From assembly GCA_934635515.1 (NCBI GenBank), contig CAKTZK010000004.1, forward strand, positions 1 through 41,591: 41,591 nt of DNA, read 5' to 3'. Below are positions 1 to 6,600 of the stretch, one piece after another; the stretch's first letter is position 1, and each line of letters opens with the position of its first letter. The notes beneath the pieces are model-generated. The model did not search any database. It saw only the letters and a program-made list of their open reading frames with translations, and was not told the origin of the DNA. The translations under genes and the position numbers were made by a program. This stretch comes from an uncultured Oscillospiraceae bacterium (GTDB taxonomy: Bacteria; Bacillota_A; Clostridia; Oscillospirales; Oscillospiraceae).

Positions 1-13
1 TGCAAACTTTTTA

Positions 14-38
14 ATCTCCTATGTGGCTCTCAGGAGAT
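14..38 (-). other. Hairpin downstream of the ardA-like gene
   Basis: ATCTCCT at 14-20 and AGGAGAT at 32-38 form a 7-bp stem. On the minus strand it is followed by TTAAAAAG, so it could be a weak terminator about 90 bases after the ardA-like stop. Positions 1-130 otherwise show no gene. Confidence 0.3.
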
Positions 39-130
39 CATGGCCGACTGATAAAATGGCATCCATTAGTTAACTTCCAGTTTGTCTGCTTATCAAGCGG
101 CTTGATTCAAATGGGTCGAGCCACTTTTGC

Positions 131-1888
131 TTACATCATCCTCTGTCCCTGCCGCTGCTCCGGGAAAGGCGGCTCCAACCGCCGCAGCAGGCCAAACTCC
201 GTCGTAACCACGCCGTCCGCTTCCATGCACTCCTCGCCGTACTTCTCAAAGTCCATGTAGCCGTCCAGCATTTCCACCGCTGCGTCATCCAGCCCCAGCG
301 TTTCCTGTAAGCGCTGCTGGCCGTAGCCGTAGGTGCCCTCGACGATGCGTTCGTAGTTCTCCAAGTTTTGCAGCAGCTCGTAGGCCCTGCCCAGAGTGTC
401 GGGCCGCTCGGCATCCAGCACAGCGGCATAGGTCAGCAGAGCGCCGTCTTTCTGCCAAATGTCCTCCATCGCCTTCGCAAACTCGTTGTACTCCTCCACA
501 GAGGGACAGTCCGTGTCGCAGATCAGTTCACCAATGTACGGCACCTTGAAGCGCACATCTCGAATCACGGCTTCCGCAAAATCTCCCACGCCCAGGTGCG
601 ACTTTGCGGCAGAGAGGTATTCCTCGTCAGCGGGAAGGACAAGCGAATAGCCCGCCTTGTTTTTGGCATACAGCGTCATGCGGAGCATTTCGTCCCGGTT
701 CTCACCCCGCCAAGGCTCCGGTGCTGGTTGCTCGCCCTGGCTGTCCTTTATAACTTCCTTCAAGGCGACACCTCCTTTGTAGGCTATATACCCGCGATCC
801 GTGAACATTCCGTCCTCCTCATTCATGCGTTGCAGGGCGTAGCCTTCGTAGTCATAGAACTCATCCAGATTCTCATCGTAGTCGAAATGACCGGACTGCT
901 GGATCATGTACTTTCCATACTCTGCCGGGGAATGTGTGCCGGGAGCGAAATCAAACAGGTCGAGATTCTCTAAGAGGTTTTTGATCTGTTCCGTTGTCTG
1001 TGGCTTCGCCAGCGTTACCACAGCGCCCAGCTTTTTCATGTCGTCCGAGGAAAGGGCATCCGCAACCTGTGCCAGTGCATTGAGGTCCGCAAGGTTTTCC
1101 TGTTCCATATCCAGCAGCATATCCACTTCATCCGGCAGCTGCGTATCCTCCAAGTGAAGCCGGGCATCCGCAAGATTCATAATGCCCGCACGCTGGAGGG
1201 CACGGTCCACCTCCTCCTGCGTCATAGGAAGGTGCAGCCATGTGATATGCTCCGTATCCTCCGGCTCGGACTTGGCGGTCACCGCAACCGTGATGGCATT
1301 CGGCTCATAGTAATAGCAGGGGAAGAACCTCCCGTCGTAGACCTGCTCCAATTTCATGCCGTTATCATACACGACCCCATAGGGCGTGACCGTGCCGCTG
1401 CCGCTCTCGATGAGCCGCCGTGCCGTTTCCTCACCGTCCAGCGCATCCAGTTCCTCCGTTTTGGCACTGCCGCCATGTAAATTCATGTAGTGGTCCCGGC
1501 CAACAGCGGCGAGATCTGAAAAGTCCGTAATGACGGTAGCCTGTTGGCAGCAGAAGGTCAGGTTGATCAGATCCTTCAGTTCAAAAAGCTCCAGCTTGTG
1601 GGCCACCGCCTGAAACTGCGCGGCTTCGCCGGTATCGAAACTATCCAGCCGCTTGGCGAGATAGTTCAGCTCCTCCACATTGACCGTAAGCATCTCCATG
1701 CGCTTGAGTACAGAGTAAAAGCTGTTGATCTCCTGCACCTGGCAGTCGGCTTTGACCGCGTCGCCAATCTCCAGAGCCTCCAGCAGCTCCATGCAGTGTG
1801 TGTACTGGTCATGTGGTATGGGGAAGGGGATAGTTGCCACGCCGTATTCCGGATGGTGCGGATTACCAAGCACCGCTTGAATCATCAT
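131..1888 (-). CDS. ArdA-family antirestriction protein, three tandem modules
   Basis: A 585-residue acidic protein that I assign to the ArdA group, DNA mimics that protect incoming mobile DNA from type I restriction (family knowledge). The sequence shows three related modules of about 195 residues. Each has an LN-LA-type segment (near residues 74, 269 and 467) followed 72-74 residues later by a module end of the form LD-x-x-x-D-x-E ... G-x-x-T-x-x-G (near 147, 341 and 541). Single-module ArdA proteins are about 165 residues, so this is roughly three times the usual length. The start ATG follows AGGAGGAAAACGAAG; a second ATG lies one codon downstream. It overlaps the 80-residue gene upstream by 26 bases, which implies translational coupling. 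Genes of this kind sit in the regulatory/antirestriction part of conjugative elements; no integrase or transfer gene is in view. The family call is good; activity is inferred. Confidence 0.75.
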   Translation of the reverse strand: MMIQAVLGNPHHPEYGVATIPFPIPHDQYTHCMELLEALEIGDAVKADCQVQEINSFYSVLKRMEMLTVNVEELNYLAKRLDSFDTGEAAQFQAVAHKLELFELKDLINLTFCCQQATVITDFSDLAAVGRDHYMNLHGGSAKTEELDALDGEETARRLIESGSGTVTPYGVVYDNGMKLEQVYDGRFFPCYYYEPNAITVAVTAKSEPEDTEHITWLHLPMTQEEVDRALQRAGIMNLADARLHLEDTQLPDEVDMLLDMEQENLADLNALAQVADALSSDDMKKLGAVVTLAKPQTTEQIKNLLENLDLFDFAPGTHSPAEYGKYMIQQSGHFDYDENLDEFYDYEGYALQRMNEEDGMFTDRGYIAYKGGVALKEVIKDSQGEQPAPEPWRGENRDEMLRMTLYAKNKAGYSLVLPADEEYLSAAKSHLGVGDFAEAVIRDVRFKVPYIGELICDTDCPSVEEYNEFAKAMEDIWQKDGALLTYAAVLDAERPDTLGRAYELLQNLENYERIVEGTYGYGQQRLQETLGLDDAAVEMLDGYMDFEKYGEECMEADGVVTTEFGLLRRLEPPFPEQRQGQRMM

Positions 1889-2105
1889 CTTCGTTTTCCT
1901 CCAATCCGTTGATTTCGTTCATCCGTGTCCGCAGACAGGTATCTTCGCCTTGCCAGCAGACAAAGCCGTGTCCCGGATAAGGACATCCTTTGCAGCGCAC
2001 AAAGCGCGTGCAGCCGTGGGGCTTCGGCGGGTCACGGGGATATTCCGGGGCATAGACCGGTGCGTACCAATGCCCCAATGAGCTTTTTCGATTTACTCGT
2101 GGCAT
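1863..2105 (-). CDS. Small Cys-rich protein of a conjugative element
   Basis: 80 residues, no function recognised. Cysteines at 32, 38, 41, 50 and 57 (C-x5-C-x2-C-x8-C-x6-C) suggest a small metal-binding or disulphide fold. The N-terminus is rich in Pro, Tyr and Trp and the C-terminus is acidic. AGGAGG lies six bases before the ATG, the best ribosome-binding site in this segment, which supports it being a real gene. Its 3' end overlaps the ardA-like start and carries that gene's ribosome-binding site. Similar small Cys-rich genes next to ardA occur in clostridial conjugative elements, but I cannot name a family. Confidence 0.7.
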   Translation of the reverse strand: MPRVNRKSSLGHWYAPVYAPEYPRDPPKPHGCTRFVRCKGCPYPGHGFVCWQGEDTCLRTRMNEINGLEENEDDDSSGAW

Positions 2106-2129
2106 TTCACTTCCTCCTAAATAAGAATA

Positions 2130-2159
2130 GACCGGGGTCTTTCTTTAAGAGCCCCGGTC
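2130..2159 (-). terminator. Hairpin between two element genes, possible attenuator
   Basis: GACCGGGG (2130-2137) pairs with CCCCGGTC (2152-2159), extended by TCTT/AAGA inside the loop. On the minus strand a T-rich stretch (TATTCTTATTT) follows and then directly the AGGAGG of the 80-residue gene. It could end or attenuate transcription from the 229-residue gene. Confidence 0.4.
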
Positions 2160-2173
2160 ATAGTCGAATCGTA

Positions 2174-2863
2174 TTACATTGTCTGTTCCTGCACAGCTTG
2201 TTCCGCCATATCCTCCTGCTGCCGGATCCGCTCGTCCAAATCCGACACACGCTCCTCAATCTGCTGCTGTGCGCTCCGAATTACCTTTTCTTGTTCCTCT
2301 GTGAGTTCAAAGAAATCTCCGTCTACGGAGTCCGCACAGCAGCGATAGATCTCCGTCAACTGCTCCGGGCTAAAGAGCTGCGCCTTTTGGATAAGCCCCG
2401 AGCGGACGGCAAAGTCCTGTTTGGCTCCCGCATAGTCCTCCATGAAATAGTGCCCGTGGCATACACCCGTGTGTCCATAGTCCCAATCCCATGTGACGAA
2501 GTGGACTCCGTGTCCGCTCTGAACTCCAGCCAGCACAGTGCCGTTGAAATCCGCCAGCACCTTGTAGCCGTCCTCTAAACCATCGGCTTTCAAAACGGGC
2601 GCTGTCTCCATCTGGCGCATATATTCCGCTGTGTTTCTGACGATCTCATACACCTTGTCCTTGGCGGCGATTCGCTCCGGCTCGTCAATATCCTTATTGC
2701 GGTAGGCAATACCGCCGCTCTCGGTCACTTCGCACAGTGGCGCACCGTCAAGCAGGATACACAGCCTGTCAGTGTGAACTTCGTCCAACTGGAAACCCTC
2801 CTTGGCAAGGACGATTGCTGCTTCTCTGAGGTAACAGACCTTTTCTTCTGCGCTGATGCTCAT
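2174..2863 (-). CDS. Unknown protein of a conjugative element
   Basis: 229 residues from the ATG at 2863, chosen because GGGAGGAG lies six bases upstream; the open frame continues upstream without a credible start. The middle (about 97-170) is rich in aromatic and His residues, with FVTWDWDYGHTG followed by CHGHYFMEDY. The last 60 residues are charged, Gln/Glu-rich and probably a coiled coil. No signal peptide or membrane segment is seen. It is the first gene of the ArdA group here. I do not recognise a named family; by position it is probably element cargo. Confidence 0.65.
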   Translation of the reverse strand: MSISAEEKVCYLREAAIVLAKEGFQLDEVHTDRLCILLDGAPLCEVTESGGIAYRNKDIDEPERIAAKDKVYEIVRNTAEYMRQMETAPVLKADGLEDGYKVLADFNGTVLAGVQSGHGVHFVTWDWDYGHTGVCHGHYFMEDYAGAKQDFAVRSGLIQKAQLFSPEQLTEIYRCCADSVDGDFFELTEEQEKVIRSAQQQIEERVSDLDERIRQQEDMAEQAVQEQTM

Positions 2864-3246
2864 ATAGCTCCTCCCATGCATAAAAAATAAGGCCGGAGCG
2901 ATCATGCTCCGACCTACAAATGCAGGCGCTGCGACCAGCGCCCTTTTTGAAATGAAAAAGGGCACCGCTTTCTTAGTCCGTCAGGACCAACAAAACGACG
3001 CCCAAATCTTTGTGATTCTTTTTTGAGAAAAATACCGCTGCCAGCTGGAAAAATCGCCGCTGAAAAAGGGCGCTGGCTGAACGCATCTGCATGAAACAGG
3101 AAAACGCCCGGTTCGAATCGGGGCAGACGCCCTGAAACAGCGATTTGCATCTATGGTTTGAGAGAAGAAATCCGGGCTTGAAAAAGCCCGGAAACGGTTG
3201 ATGCGCCTGACTTTTCGCCAGACGCATCTATACCGTTTAGTTAATA
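2864..3246. other. Non-coding stretch between mobile-element genes and tRNAs
   Basis: No convincing gene. It holds several hairpins: GGAGC/GCTCC near 2894, GGCGCT/AGCGCC at 2923-2940, and a perfect 9-bp stem GCCCTTTTT/AAAAAGGGC at 2940-2963. The two hairpins next to tRNA-Cys are listed separately. Open frames that cross it have no ribosome-binding site or family resemblance. This is where the boundary of the element should lie, but no integrase or duplicated tRNA end is visible. Confidence 0.5.
3172..3191 (-). terminator. Probable terminator of the tRNA operon
   Basis: On the minus strand CCGGGCTT-TTTC-AAGCCCGG is followed by ATTTCTTCTCTC. It lies 56 bases beyond the tRNA-Cys CCA end. A larger stem (3192-3239: AAACGG/CCGTTT outer, GATGCG/CGCATC inner) comes between and could be processed with the primary transcript. 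Confidence 0.55.
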
Positions 3247-3321
3247 TGGAGGTGACACCCGGATTTGAACCGGGGAATGAGGGTTTTGCAGACCCTTGCC
3301 TTACCACTTGGCTATGTCACC
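3247..3321 (-). tRNA. tRNA-Cys (GCA)
   Basis: Full cloverleaf on the minus strand: acceptor GGTGACA/TGTCACC, anticodon loop CTGCAAA with GCA, T arm with GGTTCAAATCC, discriminator T and encoded CCA. It is the last gene of the five-tRNA cluster, 43 bases after tRNA-Gly. Its 3' end faces the mobile-element genes, the usual geometry of an integration site. Confidence 0.95.
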
Positions 3322-3364
3322 GGATAAGAGAAAACGGCGATCTATACGCCGTTTTCTTTGCTTT

Positions 3365-3440
3365 TGGAGCGGGCGACGAGGCTCGAACTCGCTACCTCGA
3401 CCTTGGCAAGGTCGCGCTCTACCAGATGAGCTACGCCCGC
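3365..3440 (-). tRNA. tRNA-Gly (GCC)
   Basis: Cloverleaf on the minus strand starting GCGGGCG, anticodon GCC in the loop TTGCCAA, T loop GTTCGAG, encoded TCCA end. Three bases separate it from tRNA-Phe. Confidence 0.95.
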
Positions 3441-3443
3441 AAA

Positions 3444-3519
<76 letters not shown>

Positions 3520-3522
3520 GTA

Positions 3523-3599
3523 TGGCGACCAAGATGGGGCTCGAACCCACGACCTCCAGCGTGACAGGCTGGCGTTCTAACCAACTGAACTACTTGGCC
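3523..3599 (-). tRNA. tRNA-Asp (GTC)
   Basis: Cloverleaf on the minus strand starting GGCCAAG, anticodon GTC in the loop CTGTCAC, T loop GTTCGAG, discriminator G and encoded CCA. Six bases after tRNA-Val. Confidence 0.95.
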
Positions 3600-3605
3600 A
3601 TATTT

Positions 3606-3682
3606 TGGTGGGAACAACTGGACTCGAACCAGTGACCCCCTGCTTGTAAGGCAGGTGCTCTAACCAGCTGAGCTATGCTCCC
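3606..3682 (-). tRNA. tRNA-Val (TAC)
   Basis: Cloverleaf on the minus strand starting GGGAGCA, anticodon TAC in the loop CTTACAA, T loop GTTCGAG, encoded ACCA end. First gene of the cluster; transcription order is Val-Asp-Phe-Gly-Cys. Confidence 0.95.
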
Positions 3683-3716
3683 GCTTTCAGCCGTTCCACT
3701 CGTAACGACAGGGTTT

Positions 3717-3745
3717 ATTATACCGAAAACCCGTCCTGTTGTCAA
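3717..3745 (-). promoter_or_regulatory. SigA promoter of the tRNA operon
   Basis: TTGACA (3745-3740) and TATAAT (3722-3717), both perfect, with a 17-base spacer, 35 bases before the first tRNA. The -35 box begins only 24 bases after the hslO stop and no terminator lies between, so hslO transcripts probably run into the tRNAs as well. Confidence 0.88.
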
Positions 3746-3768
3746 CACCAAAAATCATATTTTACCAA

Positions 3769-4662
3769 TTATTTTTTTGCGTCCAAACTTTTAATGAGCC
3801 GCTGGAGCTCCGGCCCGTCAAACTCATACACCGCGTCGCAGAACTGGCAGGTCATCTGGCAGGAGCCCTGCTCGGCGAGGATGTTTTTCAGCTCCTCAGC
3901 CCCCAAGGAGATCAGCGCCCGCTCCACCCGCTCACGGCTGCAGTAGCACTTATATTCCACCGGGTCGGACTCCAAAATCTTCACATCGAAGTCAGACAGA
4001 ACGGTTTTCAGCAGGTGCTCCGGATCCGGGTCCTTGTCCAGAATGGCGGACACATTTCCCGCCGCCAGGACACCCCCCTCCACCTTGGTGATGGTATCCT
4101 CGTCGGCCCCGGGCATCAGCTGAATGAGATAGCCCCCGGCGGCCCGGACGCTCTGGTCCCGCTCAATGAGCACCCCCAGGCCGCAGGCCGTGGGGATCTG
4201 CTCTGACTCCACGAAATACCCGGCGATGTCCTCGGCGATCTCTCCGCCCAGCAGGTCAACGGTGCCCACATACGGCTCCTTCATGTTCAGGTCCTTAATA
4301 ACGGTCATGGTGCCGCCCTGGGCACCCACCGCCGTGCCCACATCCAGCTTGCCGTCGGGCCGCAGGGGCAGGTCCACCTGAGGATTGGCCACATAGCCCC
4401 GGACATTCCCCGCCGGGTCGGACACGGCCAAAATCGTGCCCAAAGGCCCGGTGCCCTTGATCTGCAAAGTAAGGCTGGCACCCTGTCCCTTCAGGGCGTT
4501 GCCCATCATGGCGCAGCCGGCCAAAGTACGGCCCAAAGCCGCCGTGGCCACCGGCAAGGTCTTGTGGATCTGCCGGGCACGCTCGGTGAGATCGCGGCTG
4601 CTGATGGCCGCCGCCTGGACCATGCCATCGGAGGTGATGGCTCTGACAATTCTATCGCTCAT
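3769..4662 (-). CDS. hslO: Hsp33 redox-regulated chaperone
   Basis: 297 residues, the usual length of Hsp33, a cytosolic holdase switched on by oxidation. The C-terminal zinc site is present as C-x-C (C239, C241) and C-x-x-C (C272, C275); oxidation of these cysteines releases zinc and exposes the client site (family knowledge). The N-terminal domain starts MSDRIVRAIT, typical of the family. I start at 4662 because this matches the family start and an AAGGA lies 11 bases upstream; the in-frame extension to 4743 is low-complexity Arg/Pro translated from a repeat and is rejected. It is the third gene of a probable yerC-methyltransferase-hslO operon and runs up to the tRNA promoter without a terminator. 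Confidence 0.95.
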   Translation of the reverse strand: MSDRIVRAITSDGMVQAAAISSRDLTERARQIHKTLPVATAALGRTLAGCAMMGNALKGQGASLTLQIKGTGPLGTILAVSDPAGNVRGYVANPQVDLPLRPDGKLDVGTAVGAQGGTMTVIKDLNMKEPYVGTVDLLGGEIAEDIAGYFVESEQIPTACGLGVLIERDQSVRAAGGYLIQLMPGADEDTITKVEGGVLAAGNVSAILDKDPDPEHLLKTVLSDFDVKILESDPVEYKCYCSRERVERALISLGAEELKNILAEQGSCQMTCQFCDAVYEFDGPELQRLIKSLDAKK

Positions 4663-4700
4663 AGTTTGAAAATTCCTTCTTTGTAATATGGTATGAGGGA

Positions 4701-4728
4701 GGGGTCGTCGGGGACGCCGACCCCTACG
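4701..4728 (+). repeat. Palindromic CCCCTACG-type repeat, single copy
   Basis: A GC-rich palindrome ending CCCCTACGG, in the gap between the methyltransferase and hslO. It is close to the third unit of the cluster at 23126-23380, sharing the core GTCG-x-GGACGCCG and the CCCCTACG end. It gives hslO mRNA a hairpin about 40 bases before the start codon. Confidence 0.6.
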
Positions 4729-4791
4729 GGTGCAAAACAACATGTGCAGCCATAATTCGCGGCGGGTTTTAGCACCTCGCCCCGCAAAAAA

Positions 4792-5532
4792 TCACTCCCG
4801 CGTGCAGCAAAAATAAATCCGCTGCTCGCCGTCCTTGGGCCCACGCAGGCGGCAGTCACCGTACATGCGGATATTCCCAAACCTGGCCTCCCGGAGCCAC
4901 ACGGTCAGCTCCTCCGGGGCATAGTACCGCTGCCGGTGCAGCTCCGTGTCCCGGCGGTAGCGCCCGTCTGTCCCCTTGCGGAACAGGTCCACCCAGTACG
5001 AGCAGATATTCCGCCGAAACTCCGTGCGCCACACGCAGTAGCTCTCCTCCGTCTCGTCCAGAAACACCTGGCCGTCCAGGCTCTGAAACTTATCCAGGGT
5101 GTTCACATCGAAAATAAGCTCCCCGCCCGGGGCGATGAACAAATGCAGCCGCTGAAAGGTCCGCTGCACATCGGCGGGAGAGGTAAGGTAGTTGAGGCTG
5201 TCCAGGCAGCAGATGGCGGCGTCTACGGTGCCGTACAGATCCAGCTTGGGCATGGACTGGTGCAGGAAGATGGGCGCAATACCCTCCACGCTGCCGCTTT
5301 TCATCATGGCGGCGGCCAGCATCTCCTCGGAGGCGTCCGCGCCGATCATCTCGTAGCCCCGAGCGGTCAGCAGCCAGGTCATGGTGCCGGTGCCGCAGGC
5401 CAGGTCCAGCACGGTATGCACCGGGATGCGGCTGCGGGCAAAGAGCTTTTCCAGATAGTCCGCCCGCTTTTCGTACCCCACATCTCCGGTGAGGGAGTCA
5501 TAGGCCCCGGCCAGGCCCTGGTATGCGTTCAT
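4792..5532 (-). CDS. Class I SAM-dependent methyltransferase
   Basis: 246 residues with a Rossmann-type SAM site: motif I LDLACGTGT (42-50), an acidic residue after the next strand (GADAS, near 65), and CCLDSLNYL as the motif IV region. The C-terminal half resembles the small-molecule methyltransferases annotated as YqeM/UbiE-like; the substrate cannot be told. The start ATG overlaps the stop of the yerC-like gene (ATGA), so the two are translationally coupled. No membrane segment or signal peptide is present, so it should be cytosolic. Confidence 0.85.
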   Translation of the reverse strand: MNAYQGLAGAYDSLTGDVGYEKRADYLEKLFARSRIPVHTVLDLACGTGTMTWLLTARGYEMIGADASEEMLAAAMMKSGSVEGIAPIFLHQSMPKLDLYGTVDAAICCLDSLNYLTSPADVQRTFQRLHLFIAPGGELIFDVNTLDKFQSLDGQVFLDETEESYCVWRTEFRRNICSYWVDLFRKGTDGRYRRDTELHRQRYYAPEELTVWLREARFGNIRMYGDCRLRGPKDGEQRIYFCCTRE

Positions 5533-5843
5533 TCCTCGCCGCTCTCCTTCATCTTCTCCAGGATGCTCTCGTAGCCCCCGGCCCCGTTGAGCAGGGACCG
5601 GTTCACCCGGCTGATGGTGGCGCTGGAGGCCCCTGTCTTTTCCAGGATCTCGTTATAGATCATGCCGTTGTTCAGCAAGGTGGCCACCTCAAACCGCTGC
5701 TCCATGGAGCGCATTTCGGAGATGGTACACAGGTCCTGGAAGAAGTTGTAGCACTCCTCCTCGGTCTCCAGCTTCAAAATGGCCTTGTACAGCAGGTCGC
5801 TCTTCTGCTTGGTGGCAATTTTCGACTTGGCAGGATGCAGCAT
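5529..5843 (-). CDS. yerC: YerC/YecD family TrpR-related DNA-binding protein
   Basis: 104 residues, matching the YerC/YecD family, small relatives of the Trp repressor. The helix-turn-helix is near 64-90 (NGMIYNEILEKTGASSATIS), preceded by an RFEVATLL helix. The family's targets are poorly known; autoregulation is plausible because a SigA-like promoter lies just upstream. AAAGGAGGG stands before the ATG. First gene of the yerC-methyltransferase-hslO group. Confidence 0.9.
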   Translation of the reverse strand: MLHPAKSKIATKQKSDLLYKAILKLETEEECYNFFQDLCTISEMRSMEQRFEVATLLNNGMIYNEILEKTGASSATISRVNRSLLNGAGGYESILEKMKESGEE

Positions 5844-5873
5844 GGTGTTCGCCCTCCTTTATAATTCCCTTGT

Positions 5874-5902
5874 ATTTTACCATTTTAGTTTGTGAAAGTA
5901 AA
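5874..5902 (-). promoter_or_regulatory. Promoter of the yerC-like operon
   Basis: TTTACT (5902-5897), 17 bases, TAAAAT (5879-5874), with TG one base before the -10 box (extended -10). It lies 31 bases before the start codon. Confidence 0.6.
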
Positions 5903-5955
5903 GCATCGGGTGCAAAATAATTCGTAACAAATTTGTAAACTTTGTTAAATCACAC

Positions 5956-5984
5956 TTTACCTGGCAAGGCTTTTCCTGTAAAAT
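5956..5984 (+). promoter_or_regulatory. Promoter of the membrane zinc-ribbon gene
   Basis: TTTACC (5956-5961), 17 bases, TAAAAT (5979-5984). It would give a leader of about 70 bases that contains the palindrome at 6006-6042. Confidence 0.5.
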
Positions 5985-6005
5985 AATGCAGGTGAAAATA
6001 GCAGG

Positions 6006-6042
6006 CCATGGGTTGATAAGGGCAGGCCTTGCCAACCCATGG
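6006..6042 (+). promoter_or_regulatory. Palindrome in the leader of the zinc-ribbon gene
   Basis: CCATGGGTTG (6006-6015) and CAACCCATGG (6033-6042) are a perfect 10-bp inverted repeat, with a smaller AAGG/CCTT stem in the loop. It begins about 15 bases after the predicted transcription start and ends 19 bases before the ATG. It could be an operator or an mRNA structure acting on translation; the sequence does not decide. Confidence 0.5.
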
Positions 6043-6061
6043 TAGAAATCGAGGCTATACT

Positions 6062-6481
6062 ATGAGTTTCTTCCAGAAAATGGGTAACGCACTTTCCCGC
6101 TTCATGTACGGGCGCAACGGGGTCGACCAGCTGGGCTGGGCCTCCTTGGTGCTGGTGCTGCTGCTGGATACAGTGGAGCTGATCGTCCGCAGCAAGAGCG
6201 AAACGGCCCGGATGATCCTCTCCACGGTGAGCTTTCTTGTGATGGTGTGGATCCTGTTCCGCATGTTTTCCCGGAACCTGTCCAAGCGTCGCAAGGAAAA
6301 CGCCTGGTTCCTTACGAAGATTGTAAACCCCGTGAAAAACCGCAAGGCCCGCAGCCAGGATAAAGACCACAAATACTTCACCTGCCCCCAGTGCCGCACC
6401 GTCTGCCGGGTGCCCCGAGGCAAGGGCAAGATCATCATCACCTGCCCCAAGTGCGGCTCCTCCATCCACGGAAAAAGCTGA
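6062..6481 (+). CDS. Membrane protein with C-terminal zinc ribbon
   Basis: 139 residues; function not known. Two hydrophobic segments (about 25-43 and 52-69) are followed by a basic region (71-104: SKRRKEN, KNRKARSQDK) and a zinc ribbon with C108-P-Q-C111 and C128-P-K-C131, with an extra C115. The start at 6062 has GAGG nine bases upstream and gives a sensible N-terminus; the open frame runs 33 bases further upstream through the palindrome. It stands alone between its own promoter and terminator. Its layout suggests a small membrane-bound nucleic-acid or protein binder (inference). Confidence 0.75.
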   Translation: MSFFQKMGNALSRFMYGRNGVDQLGWASLVLVLLLDTVELIVRSKSETARMILSTVSFLVMVWILFRMFSRNLSKRRKENAWFLTKIVNPVKNRKARSQDKDHKYFTCPQCRTVCRVPRGKGKIIITCPKCGSSIHGKS

Positions 6482-6497
6482 AATTCCCATCCATTTC

Positions 6498-6531
6498 CGG
6501 CTCTCACCTGCCCGGTGAGGGCCGTTTTTTT
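6498..6531 (+). terminator. Terminator after the zinc-ribbon gene
   Basis: CGGC-T-CTCACC / GGTGAG-G-GCCG stem with a short TGCCC loop, followed by seven T. Confidence 0.85.
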
Positions 6532-6542
6532 GCGTTTTGGAC

Positions 6543-6571
6543 TTGCAAACAGATGTTCTATCAGGTACAAT
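6543..6571 (+). promoter_or_regulatory. Promoter of the Y-family polymerase gene
   Basis: TTGCAA (6543-6548), 17 bases, TACAAT (6566-6571). The predicted start is about 6578, 23 bases before the GTG start codon. The spacer carries the LexA-like box listed next. Confidence 0.7.
6546..6559 (+). promoter_or_regulatory. LexA/DinR-type SOS box
   Basis: CAAACAGATGTTCT compared with the Gram-positive LexA consensus CGAAC-RNRY-GTTCG: eight of ten half-site bases match and the central four (AGAT) fit RNRY. It lies between the -35 and -10 boxes, where bound LexA would block RNA polymerase. That it precedes a Y-family polymerase makes chance less likely. LexA itself is not in the window. Confidence 0.65.
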
Positions 6572-6600
6572 AGAGATACAAACTGAGAGGAGGGAACGCC

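Noticed and set aside
2914..3307. Several minus-strand open frames beside tRNA-Cys
   Set aside because: Overlapping alternatives, one running into the tRNA, none with a ribosome-binding site or recognisable sequence.
4663..4743. N-terminal extension of hslO
   Set aside because: Arg/Pro-rich translation of a palindromic repeat; the family start is at 4662.
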